Below, one piece after another: positions 1-7,160 of a stretch of 10,581 bases of DNA. The DNA lies in the NCBI GenBank assembly GCA_031255315.1, contig JAIRSS010000271.1, positions 1 through 10,581 on the forward strand, in the 5' to 3' direction. The translations under genes were made by a program, and so were the position numbers. A model generated the notes under the pieces. It was given only the letters and a program-made list of their open reading frames with translations. It did no database searches and had not been told where the DNA came from. This stretch comes from Spirochaetaceae bacterium. GTDB lineage: Bacteria > Spirochaetota > Spirochaetia > Treponematales > Breznakiellaceae. Within the stretch, counting starts at the first letter, position 1; every line of letters begins with the position of its first letter.

Positions 1-707
1 GCCCGTTCCCCCAGTCCATTAATCGTACATTCCACCTGATCCGCCCCATTACGAACCGCCGCCAGGCTGTTGGCCACCGCCAACCCCAAGTCGTTGTGGC
101 AATGTACCGAAAGCCGCGCTCTGTCCATCCCCGGCGTATGTTCTTTGATATAACGGACGCGGTCTCCGAATTCCTCAGTCATGGCGTAGCCTACGGTGTC
201 CGGAAAGTTGACCGTTACGGCCCCGGCGGCTATGGCCGCGCCGAAAACCCGGCAGACAAAATCCGGATCGCTGCGGAAAGCGTCTTCGGCGGAAAATTCA
301 ATATCGGAACAAAATTTCTTCGCGTACCGCACCGCCTCCGCCGCGGTTTCCAAAACCTGATCTGGCGTCATCTTCAGCTTGTATTCCATATGAATTGGGG
401 ATGTCGCCAGGAATATATGCACCCTGGGTTGAACCGCCAGGGAAAGGGCTTCCCAGGCGGCGTCTATGTCCTTCTTCAGGGACCGGCACAAGCCGGCTAC
501 GCTGCTGTCCTTGACTATCTCCGCGATAGCCTTTACAGATTCCAGGTCGCCAGGGCTGGATGCGGGAAACCCCGCCTCTATCACGTCTACCCGCAATTTT
601 TCAAGCCGGCGGGCCACCTCGATCTTTTCCGATAAATTCATGCTACACCCCGGGGCCTGTTCTCCGTCCCGGAGGGTGGTGTCGAAAATGTAAACGCTAC
701 GGGCCAT
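1..707 (-). CDS. leuA: 2-isopropylmalate synthase LeuA, partial (C-terminus beyond the left edge)
   Basis: LeuA condenses acetyl-CoA with 2-oxoisovalerate, the first committed step of leucine synthesis, in the cytosol. The frame is open from ATG at 707 to the left edge, giving about 235 residues of a family usually over 500, so most of the catalytic TIM barrel is present and the C-terminal leucine-binding domain is outside. Near the N-terminus is the DTTLRDGEQ signature (residues 9-17). The metal-binding HCHND motif lies at about 202-206 and GLGER sits at the very edge. The start is set by a strong Shine-Dalgarno sequence, GGAGGAGG, just upstream on the minus strand. It lies 58 bases downstream of ilvC in the same direction, so it is probably the third gene of the ilvN-ilvC-leuA operon. 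Citramalate or homocitrate synthase are related alternatives, but the sequence and neighbours favour LeuA. Confidence 0.93.
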   Translation of the reverse strand, partial: MARSVYIFDTTLRDGEQAPGCSMNLSEKIEVARRLEKLRVDVIEAGFPASSPGDLESVKAIAEIVKDSSVAGLCRSLKKDIDAAWEALSLAVQPRVHIFLATSPIHMEYKLKMTPDQVLETAAEAVRYAKKFCSDIEFSAEDAFRSDPDFVCRVFGAAIAAGAVTVNFPDTVGYAMTEEFGDRVRYIKEHTPGMDRARLSVHCHNDLGLAVANSLAAVRNGADQVECTINGLGER

Positions 708-765
708 AACAGCCTCCTCCTATTCGTTGATGTACTGGGTCTCAAAACTTCAGTTTGGGAGGCCC

Positions 766-1830
<1,065 letters not shown>

Positions 1831-1883
1831 TCATACGCCGGGTATCCGGGAACCAGGCCCGAATCCTGCCGCGCAATTGCCGG

Positions 1884-2411
1884 TTAGTTGCTAACGCTTA
1901 GTACGGAAAGTACGGACGGTACGGAAAGTACGTCCGCGCCCCGCTCCAGGGCGACAAGGCCGGTACGGGCTAGTTCAAGGATGCCGTAAGGGCGCAGGAG
2001 CAGGAGGAGGCCGTTCAGCTTTTCAATATCGCCGGTGGCCTCAAGAGTAATGGTAGTGGGGGATACATCAATAACGCGGGAACGAAAAATACTGGCAACT
2101 TCGAGGACGGCGGGCCGGGTTGATTCACCGGCGCCCACTTTTACAAGGAGAATTTCCCGGCGGACGCAGGATGAAGAATCCAGTTCCCGCACCGCAATCA
2201 CGTCAACAAGTTTGCCTAACTGTTTGATAATCTGTTCAAGCACCGAATCTGCTCCGGTTACCGCAATGGTCATCCGGGAGACCGACTGGTCTTCCGTTTC
2301 CCCGACGGTCAAGCTGTCGATGTTAAAACCCCGGCGGCTAAAAAGCCCGGACACCCGGCTGAGGGTTCCCGCCCGATTTTCCACCAGGGCCGACACCACA
2401 TGATGCTTCAT
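1884..2411 (-). CDS. ilvN: Acetolactate synthase small (regulatory) subunit
   Basis: This is the regulatory subunit of acetohydroxyacid synthase. It binds the catalytic IlvB subunit, stimulates it and confers valine feedback inhibition. It is 175 residues. The N-terminal ACT domain starts with the typical VSALVENRAGTLSRVSGLF stretch and GFNIDSL; a second domain follows from about residue 80 and ends near ARTGLVALERG (about 149-159), where most family members stop. The remaining 16 residues (ADVLSVPS...) come from an 18-base tandem duplication. ilvB is not adjacent: the upstream neighbour is a divergent kinase gene. IlvN is the first gene of the operon, with a predicted promoter close by and only a short leader, so no attenuator is apparent. 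IlvH is an equally good symbol. Confidence 0.95.
   Translation of the reverse strand: MKHHVVSALVENRAGTLSRVSGLFSRRGFNIDSLTVGETEDQSVSRMTIAVTGADSVLEQIIKQLGKLVDVIAVRELDSSSCVRREILLVKVGAGESTRPAVLEVASIFRSRVIDVSPTTITLEATGDIEKLNGLLLLLRPYGILELARTGLVALERGADVLSVPSVLSVLSVSN
1901..1932. repeat. 18-base tandem duplication at the 3' end of ilvN
   Basis: GTACGGAAAGTACG occurs at 1901-1914 and again at 1919-1932, a period of 18 bases. On the coding strand the unit is GTACTTTCCGTACCGTCC. Being a multiple of three it adds six residues in frame and produces the repetitive VLSVPSVLSVLSV tail of IlvN. Confidence 0.85.
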
Positions 2412-2438
2412 GTCCGCCCCCGAAAACTTAATAATCGC

Positions 2439-2467
2439 ACCATAGCATAGGGCGGTAAAAAGGGCAA
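2439..2467 (-). promoter_or_regulatory. Predicted sigma-70 type promoter of ilvN-ilvC-leuA
   Basis: On the minus strand, TTGCCC (plus positions 2462-2467) and TATGGT (2439-2444) are separated by exactly 17 bases; each matches four of six consensus positions. Transcription would start near 2432, leaving about 20 bases before the ilvN ATG, with GGGGGCGG as a weak ribosome-binding site. This is a prediction from sequence only. Confidence 0.5.
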
Positions 2468-2526
2468 TAGGCAGGACCAGCGCATACAGAGCACCGGCGG
2501 TTGCTTTTCCGCGGTTTTATGACGGA

Positions 2527-2555
2527 TTGACGGCAGGTATGGGGCAAAGTAAGCT
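2527..2555 (+). promoter_or_regulatory. Possible promoter of the lipid kinase gene
   Basis: TTGACG (2527-2532) is a good -35 element. Seventeen bases later is TAAGCT (2550-2555), a weak -10; TAAAAT at 2555-2560 is the other candidate but is spaced too far. A start from the first pair would fall at about 2562, on the ATG itself, which would make the mRNA leaderless. Confidence 0.35.
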
Positions 2556-2561
2556 AAAATT

Positions 2562-3680
2562 ATGAAACTGGAAGATTTTGCTGCGGGGTTGTGGGATATT
2601 TGCACTCATACGCCGCTTATGACCGGCCGGCCCTTCAGGTGGATCATCATCGCCAACCCCAAGGCCGGAGGATTTATCATCCCTTCCCGCTGGAAGCGCC
2701 ATTACTATTCCCTGCGGGAATACGCGCTGAAGGCTAAAACTCTTCCCCCCCGGGATAACGCCGTTCCGATGCGGACCGCCCTGGATGAGGGGGAAGACGG
2801 TCTCCTGGGCAGTTTGGGCCTTATCCCCACTCGTTTCGCCGGACACGCGGGCAAGATCATGAAAGCCCTGTTGAAAGAGGCCGCCGCCGAATATGTTGCC
2901 GGTATATCCTCAAGGCCGTTTTACCTTGTTATCTGCGCGGGGGGCGACGGCACGAGCCTTGAAATCCAGACGGTCCTCTACCACGCGGCGCCTGAAATAC
3001 GAGAGAACCTTGGGGTAGTCAGATTCCCTATGGGAACCGGTAATGACGGCGCCGACGCCCGGGAACTTGCCGATGTGCTGGCCCTCCTTCTTGAGCCGTG
3101 CCGTATAGAGCCGGCCCGGGCACTGCGCTTAACCACCGCGACGGCTGGGAAAGGGCCGTTCCTGGCCTTCAACATCCTTTCGGTGGGCCTCGACGCCTTT
3201 GTTACCCACATGACCAATAAGATGAAAGGAACCCTGCCGGGGGATTTCTACAAGCTCTGGGTGGACATCGCCGCCCTATTCTACGACCGGCTTTACACGG
3301 TCGGCCCCCTGGACCTCCGGGTTTTTGAAAATCCGGCGGAGGAAGGGAAAGTTTTGCGGGAGACGGTCCTGCTCCTGGCGGTGGGCGCAAGCGGACGCCG
3401 GACCTACGGCGCCAACAAGCGGATACTCCCGGACGACCGGAATGTGTGCCTGGTCAGGCAGATGCCCCTGGTGCGGAAGCTGGCGCTCAAAGGGCTTTTT
3501 ACGACCGGGGCCCATGCGCATACAGAGGAGTCCCTGCTTTTCAATGCCCGGCGGATAGAATTCCGGGGGGAATATCCCATTCTGGCCCAGATGGACGGTG
3601 AATCGGTACTACTCACCCCGAAAGATTTTCCCGCGGCCATTGAACTCACGGAACCGGTCATTCCACTGTTGAAAAAATGA
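2562..3680 (+). CDS. Diacylglycerol kinase / lipid kinase family protein (DAGK catalytic domain)
   Basis: This family transfers the gamma-phosphate of ATP to diacylglycerol or a similar lipid at the membrane face, recycling lipid for phospholipid synthesis. The protein has 372 residues. The N-terminal half carries IIIANPKAGG (about 28-37), the nucleotide-binding GGDGT (127-131) and FPMGTGND further on. The second half has NILSVGLDAF and, near the end, AQMDGE, the usual C-terminal kinase motif. GGDGT is followed by SLE rather than the commoner xNE, and an extra segment of roughly 60 residues lies between NPKAGG and GGDGT, so the exact substrate is uncertain. No Shine-Dalgarno sequence precedes the chosen ATG; Met20, nearer the usual start of the domain, is an alternative start. 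It is divergent from ilvN and followed by a long gap, so it is probably transcribed alone. Confidence 0.85.
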   Translation: MKLEDFAAGLWDICTHTPLMTGRPFRWIIIANPKAGGFIIPSRWKRHYYSLREYALKAKTLPPRDNAVPMRTALDEGEDGLLGSLGLIPTRFAGHAGKIMKALLKEAAAEYVAGISSRPFYLVICAGGDGTSLEIQTVLYHAAPEIRENLGVVRFPMGTGNDGADARELADVLALLLEPCRIEPARALRLTTATAGKGPFLAFNILSVGLDAFVTHMTNKMKGTLPGDFYKLWVDIAALFYDRLYTVGPLDLRVFENPAEEGKVLRETVLLLAVGASGRRTYGANKRILPDDRNVCLVRQMPLVRKLALKGLFTTGAHAHTEESLLFNARRIEFRGEYPILAQMDGESVLLTPKDFPAAIELTEPVIPLLKK

Positions 3681-3762
3681 TGCAATCCGCACCGCGCCAA
3701 GCCGGTCCGGAACAGCCGGTATAGTGCTTCCACTTGTAAAATACCAAGCGGTATACTGCGGA

Positions 3763-3810
3763 GAAGACATCCGTCATCGTTTCACTTCGATCCCAATGAC
3801 GGGCGCCTTC
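3763..3810. repeat. Inverted repeat in the gap after the lipid kinase gene
   Basis: CCGTCAT (3771-3777) and ATGACGG (3796-3802) form a perfect 7-bp stem around an 18-base loop. GAAG (3763-3766) and CTTC (3807-3810) extend it across a small internal loop. There is no T-run, so it is not a classical terminator; it may be a 3'-end structure of the kinase mRNA or an operator. The rest of the gap up to the promoter at 3836 shows only a short ATACC/GGTAT hairpin (3741-3754). Confidence 0.4.
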
Positions 3811-3835
3811 CCCTGGATGAGCAGGCTCAAGAGTA

Positions 3836-3864
3836 TTGTGTTCTTTTAAAAAAGATTGTATTTT
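3836..3864 (+). promoter_or_regulatory. Predicted promoter of the ABC transporter operon
   Basis: TTGTGT (3836-3841) and TATTTT (3859-3864) are separated by 17 bases in an AT-rich patch that stands out in a GC-rich region. The predicted start, about 3871, lies a few bases before the first strand of the large leader helix at 3878, which supports both predictions. Confidence 0.45.
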
Positions 3865-3877
3865 TACAAAGAAACTT

Positions 3878-3979
3878 GATAGCGGCTATTGTATTGCGTA
3901 GAGGCGTTTCCGCGTGCGTCAACGCGCCGGCAATTAATTTTGCGGCAGACCCACTAGTAATACAAATACCGCCGCTATC
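3878..3979 (+). ncRNA. Structured 5' leader RNA of the ABC operon; candidate cis-regulatory element of unknown class
   Basis: GATAGCGGC (3878-3886) pairs perfectly with GCCGCTATC (3971-3979). The helix continues with TATT (3887-3890) to AATA (3965-3968) and GTATT (3891-3895) to AATAC (3959-3963), giving 18 base pairs interrupted only by a CC bulge and one bulged A. Inside are two clear hairpins, GTGCG-TCAA-CGCGC (3914-3927) and GCAA-TTAATT-TTGC (3930-3943), and a possible short one, GCG-TTTC-CGC, near 3904-3913. This resembles a multi-branched junction closed by one long stem, a common riboswitch plan. It ends 8 bases before the Shine-Dalgarno sequence of the substrate-binding protein gene, so control of translation is plausible. 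I do not see signatures of TPP, cobalamin, purine or T-box leaders. A DNA operator with a long inverted repeat is the alternative. Confidence 0.5.
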
Positions 3980-4001
3980 CAGAAAGAGAAGGATGGTACA
4001 A

Positions 4002-5009
4002 ATGAAACGCTTAAGAACGTTTGTCGTTACGGCAGCCGGATTGTGTCTTACGGCTGTTCTCTTCATGTCCGCTGGAGGGCGGGATCAGGGGGCTTCAAAG
4101 CAGGTCCGCATAGGGATCGCCAAGATAGTGCAGCACGAAGCCCTGGACGCGATTGAAACCGGGATTCAGGACGGGCTTAAGGCGCGGGGGATTGACGCGG
4201 TGTATGACCTGCAAAACGCCAACGGCGACATGAACACCGCCGCCCAGATCGCCAACAAGTTCAAGAACGATAAGGTGAATGTGGCGGTGGGGATTGCCAC
4301 GCCGATAGCGGTAGCCCTGGCTAATACCATAACGGACACGCCGGTGGTATTCGCCGGGATAACTGATCCGGTAGGGGTTCATCTGGTTTCCAGTCTTGAC
4401 AACGGTACGGGAAACGTAACCGGCCTTTCGGACGCCATTCCCACCGGGGAGCATATCGCCCTCTTTAAGGAAATCGCCGGGATCAAAACCCTGGGCTACA
4501 TCTATACGAGTTCAGAGGCGAACTCCATTTCCGCCCTGGCCCAGGTGGAAGAAGCCTGCTCGGTCCAGGGGATCCAACTGGTAACTCAGGCCATTTCCAC
4601 CTCTGCGGAAGTCAGGCAGGCGGCGGAGGCGGTGGTGAACCGGGTGGACGGTATTTATCTGACTACGGATAATACCGTATTTTCGGCCTTGTCTTCCCTG
4701 ATTCAGGTATTCGGCGCGGCGAAAAAACCCATCTTTTCCGGGGATGTTACCGGCGCTTTGAACGGCGGATGTATGATCGCCATGGGCTTCAATTACTATA
4801 AGGCGGGAGTCGCCGCCGGGAACATCGTTGCCGACATACTGGAAGGCGCAAAGCCTGCGGATATTCCGGTCAAGTTCCTTACCGAACCTTCGGAATCGGA
4901 CATTCTCTTTGATCTTGACGCGGCCAGGACCTGCGGCATTACCATACCGGGACAGTATCTCTCCGCTGCGAACTACCTGTTTGAAAACGGAAAATTAACG
5001 AGCAAGTAA
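4002..5009 (+). CDS. ABC transporter substrate-binding protein, PF04392 (TrpX-like) family
   Basis: This is the periplasmic solute receptor of a three-part ABC importer, 335 residues long. The N-terminus is a signal peptide: basic MKRLR followed by a hydrophobic stretch to about residue 24. No cysteine follows it, so there is no lipoprotein lipobox and the protein should be soluble in a periplasm. The mature part shows the family's pattern, for example ATPIAVALANTITDTPVVF and ITDPVGVHLV in the first lobe and DNTVFSALSSL, FSGDVTGA and YYKAGVAAG in the second. The start at 4002 is chosen because AGAAGG (3987-3992) lies at proper distance and the signal peptide begins there; an in-frame TTG at 3876 would run through the leader structure. 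Relatives in Gram-positives are linked to tryptophan or tyrosine uptake, but the substrate here is not fixed by sequence. Confidence 0.9.
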   Translation: MKRLRTFVVTAAGLCLTAVLFMSAGGRDQGASKQVRIGIAKIVQHEALDAIETGIQDGLKARGIDAVYDLQNANGDMNTAAQIANKFKNDKVNVAVGIATPIAVALANTITDTPVVFAGITDPVGVHLVSSLDNGTGNVTGLSDAIPTGEHIALFKEIAGIKTLGYIYTSSEANSISALAQVEEACSVQGIQLVTQAISTSAEVRQAAEAVVNRVDGIYLTTDNTVFSALSSLIQVFGAAKKPIFSGDVTGALNGGCMIAMGFNYYKAGVAAGNIVADILEGAKPADIPVKFLTEPSESDILFDLDAARTCGITIPGQYLSAANYLFENGKLTSK

Positions 5010-5047
5010 GGTTTTTCCCTGGCTGTACGGCATATTTGGACCTGTGC

Positions 5048-5078
5048 GGAGACAACACAGCCCGGCCTGGTTGTTTCC
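5048..5078 (+). repeat. Hairpin between the substrate-binding protein and permease genes
   Basis: GGAGACAAC (5048-5056) pairs with GTTGTTTCC (5070-5078), and CAG/CTG (5058-5060 with 5067-5069) continues the stem around a 6-base loop, with one bulged A: about 12 base pairs. A perfect palindrome, CCCCGCGGGG, overlaps its end (5077-5086). There is no T-run, so complete termination is unlikely. A likely role is mRNA stabilisation or partial attenuation, keeping the receptor more abundant than the membrane parts, as is common in ABC importer operons. Confidence 0.5.
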
Positions 5079-5116
5079 CCGCGGGGCCATACGAGTCTCT
5101 TTAGTGAAGGCGATGC

Positions 5117-6046
5117 ATGATCGAAGGTATCTTAATCGAAGGGTTCATTTACGGCATCATGGTTCTGGCGGTGTTTATTACTTTCAGAATCCTGAATTTT
5201 GCTGATATGACGGTGGACGGGTCCTTCCCCCTGGGGGCGGCCGTTATGGCGGTGATGCTCATTAAGGGGCTTCCCCCCATCGCCGCAATAGGCGTAGCTT
5301 TTGCCGGAGGCGCTCTGGCGGGGTTTATCACGTCCCTTATCCATACACGGCTCAAAATCCCCGATTTGTTGTCGGGAATCCTTACGATGACCATGCTTTA
5401 CTCGGTGAACCTTCGGATTATGTCCAACCGGGCGAACTTGTCCCTGCTCCGGGTTCCCACCCTGTTCACCCGGGTTTCAGAATGGGCGGGGGATTTCATG
5501 CCCGCCCAAACCGCCGTCGTTATCGTCTGTATTGCGCTGGCGGCCGTTATCAAAGTCCTTTTGGACCTTTTCTTCCATACTGATTTCGGCCTGTCCATGG
5601 GCGCTTTGGGGGCGAACCCCCAGCTCATCATATCCCAGGGGATGAACCCGGACATCATCAAGATGTGCGGTATTTCCCTGGCCAACGGCATCGTGGCGGC
5701 GTCCGGCGCTTTAGCGGCCATGTACCAGGGCTTCGCCGATGTGAACCTGGGGAGCGGCATGATCGTCTCCGGGCTGGCGTCCCTCATGATTGGAGAATTC
5801 CTCATCCGGTCCAACAAGGTGAACCTTCTCACCTTTCGGGTGCTTTTGGGCTCCGTCCTGTACCGGGGCCTCATGTACTTCGCCCGGAACTACGGGTATT
5901 ATGTCCACATGACCGCCAACGATCTTAAGCTGATCACCGGGCTTCTCATTATCGTATGCATTGTCATTTCCAAAACCGGGTTCCGCGCCGGTATCCGGAA
6001 GAAACAGCGGCGCGGAAAGGCCGGGCGGGAGGCGTCCAATGGTTAG
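5117..6046 (+). CDS. ABC transporter permease, LivH-like / TrpY-type
   Basis: This is the inner-membrane channel subunit of the importer, 309 residues. It is strongly hydrophobic, with around eight membrane segments, for example residues 8-27, 40-70, 130-152 and 270-288. The early NFADMTVDGSFPLGAAV stretch is typical of permeases partnered with PF04392 receptors (BPD_transp_2 family, related to LivH and the ribose permeases). The C-terminus is a basic cytoplasmic tail, RKKQRRGKAGR. The start at 5117 has GAAGG at 5106-5110; an ATG at 5113 is out of frame. It follows the receptor gene by 107 bases containing a hairpin, and its stop overlaps the next gene by 8 bases, indicating translational coupling with the ATPase. 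Confidence 0.92.
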   Translation: MIEGILIEGFIYGIMVLAVFITFRILNFADMTVDGSFPLGAAVMAVMLIKGLPPIAAIGVAFAGGALAGFITSLIHTRLKIPDLLSGILTMTMLYSVNLRIMSNRANLSLLRVPTLFTRVSEWAGDFMPAQTAVVIVCIALAAVIKVLLDLFFHTDFGLSMGALGANPQLIISQGMNPDIIKMCGISLANGIVAASGALAAMYQGFADVNLGSGMIVSGLASLMIGEFLIRSNKVNLLTFRVLLGSVLYRGLMYFARNYGYYVHMTANDLKLITGLLIIVCIVISKTGFRAGIRKKQRRGKAGREASNG

Positions 6047-6881
6047 GGCGGAAAATCTTACCATGATTTTCGCTCCAGGGACGCCCGACGAAAATCACGC
6101 ACTCAAAAATATCAGCTTGACGGTGCGGCAGGGGGATTTTATCACCATCATCGGTTCCAATGGAGCGGGAAAGTCCACCCTCTACAATACCATAGCCGGA
6201 ACCTATGCCCCGACGTCGGGCAAATTATTCATCAAAGACGAAAAAGACGCCGCCGAGCGGGACATTACACGGGAACCGGAATACCGGCGGGCGCGGTACA
6301 TTGGCCGTATATTCCAGAATCCCCTTCTGGGTACGGCGGGTAAGATGACCCTGGAAGACAACATGATGATCTGCCATAAAAAAGGGTATAAGGGCCTGAG
6401 GATCAGCCTGGACAAAACCATGCGGGAAACCTTTCGGGAGCATCTGCGGGTCTTGGGCATGGGGCTTGAGAATCGCCTGCAAGACAATGTAGAGCTTTTT
6501 TCCGGCGGCCAGCGCCAAGCCCTGACCCTGCTTATGACGGTGATGTCCAGACCGAGCCTCCTCCTCCTAGACGAGCATACCGCCGCCCTGGACCCCCGGA
6601 ACGCGGAGCTCATCATGGACCTCACCCTCCGGTTTGCGGCGGATTACCGCCTGACCGTCATGATGATCACGCACAATATGGTCCACGCCCTGGAATTCGG
6701 GAACCGGCTCCTTATGATGGACGGCGGTGAAATCATTCTGGACATAGACGCGGTGGAAAAGGCGAAGCTGACCACCGGGGACATCGTTCAGCGGTTCAGG
6801 GATATTAAAAAGCGGGAATTGGCCAGCGATGGAATTTTGTTGAGCCAGGGGCAGGGGAACGCGGTGGTATGCCTGCAATAA
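6039..6881 (+). CDS. ABC transporter ATP-binding protein, TrpZ-type
   Basis: This is the cytoplasmic ATPase that powers the importer, 280 residues. Walker A is GSNGAGKST (39-47), the signature is FSGGQ (154-158), Walker B is LLLLDE ending at D178-E179, followed by HTAALDP as is common in this subfamily, and the H-loop is in MMITHNM. All catalytic motifs are intact. I place the start at ATG 6039 inside the end of the permease gene, with GGGAGG upstream. An earlier in-frame ATG at 5961 would add 26 residues encoded by permease sequence, with no family counterpart. It is the last gene of the operon; a strong terminator follows about 80 bases after the stop. Confidence 0.94.
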   Translation: MVRAENLTMIFAPGTPDENHALKNISLTVRQGDFITIIGSNGAGKSTLYNTIAGTYAPTSGKLFIKDEKDAAERDITREPEYRRARYIGRIFQNPLLGTAGKMTLEDNMMICHKKGYKGLRISLDKTMRETFREHLRVLGMGLENRLQDNVELFSGGQRQALTLLMTVMSRPSLLLLDEHTAALDPRNAELIMDLTLRFAADYRLTVMMITHNMVHALEFGNRLLMMDGGEIILDIDAVEKAKLTTGDIVQRFRDIKKRELASDGILLSQGQGNAVVCLQ

Positions 6882-6903
6882 TCCGTCATGTTCTCGAGGC
6901 GGA

Positions 6904-6934
6904 ATACCGCTATAACCATTGCAAGTCGCGGTAT
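6904..6934 (+). repeat. Short inverted repeat after the ABC ATPase gene
   Basis: ATACCGC (6904-6910) and GCGGTAT (6928-6934) form a perfect 7-bp stem with a 17-base loop, between the stop codon and the terminator. It is probably part of the 3' untranslated structure of the operon mRNA. Confidence 0.4.
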
Positions 6935-6964
6935 AGAGGAGTTTGTTGCGCTTCATAGTGAAAC

Positions 6965-7000
6965 CGGGGAGACCGGCTCCGGCCTTGTCCCCGTTTTTTT
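6965..7000 (+). terminator. Intrinsic terminator of the ABC transporter operon
   Basis: CGGGGA (6965-6970) pairs with TCCCCG (6988-6993) around a GC-rich inner part that can form a further small stem, and seven T residues follow directly (6994-7000). This is the clearest rho-independent terminator of the window and insulates thrS from the transporter operon. Confidence 0.85.
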
Positions 7001-7102
7001 AACGTGAGTTCGACGGCGATATTAGACACGCGCCAGTAACATCCGGTTATCACAGGATCCCCGAACAGACGGTTTGTGAAGAGTCTCCCCATAATTCCCG
7101 GT

Positions 7103-7160
7103 TGCCGTTGCAGTCCTCTTGACTAAACCCCCGGAAAGAATAATTTTAGTAGCAACGGCA
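7103..7160. promoter_or_regulatory. Predicted thrS promoter inside a 9-bp inverted repeat
   Basis: TTGACT (7119-7124) and TAATTT (7141-7146) are spaced by 16 bases, placing a start near 7153, just before the T-box leader. The promoter is bracketed by TGCCGTTGC (7103-7111) and its exact reverse complement GCAACGGCA (7152-7160). The stretch from the operon terminator to here (7001-7102) holds nothing I recognise. Confidence 0.45.

Noticed and set aside
3681..3870. T-box or other known riboswitch upstream of the ABC operon
   Set aside because: No TGGNACCGCG-like box, specifier loop or other known conserved core was found; only the unrecognised leader at 3878-3979 remains.
3876..4001. TTG start for the substrate-binding protein 42 codons upstream
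   Set aside because: It has no Shine-Dalgarno sequence, lies in the leader helix, and would bury the signal peptide inside the protein.
5961..6038. N-terminal extension of the ABC ATPase from ATG 5961
   Set aside because: It is encoded by out-of-frame permease sequence; the family starts near MVRAENLTMIF, and GGGAGG precedes ATG 6039.
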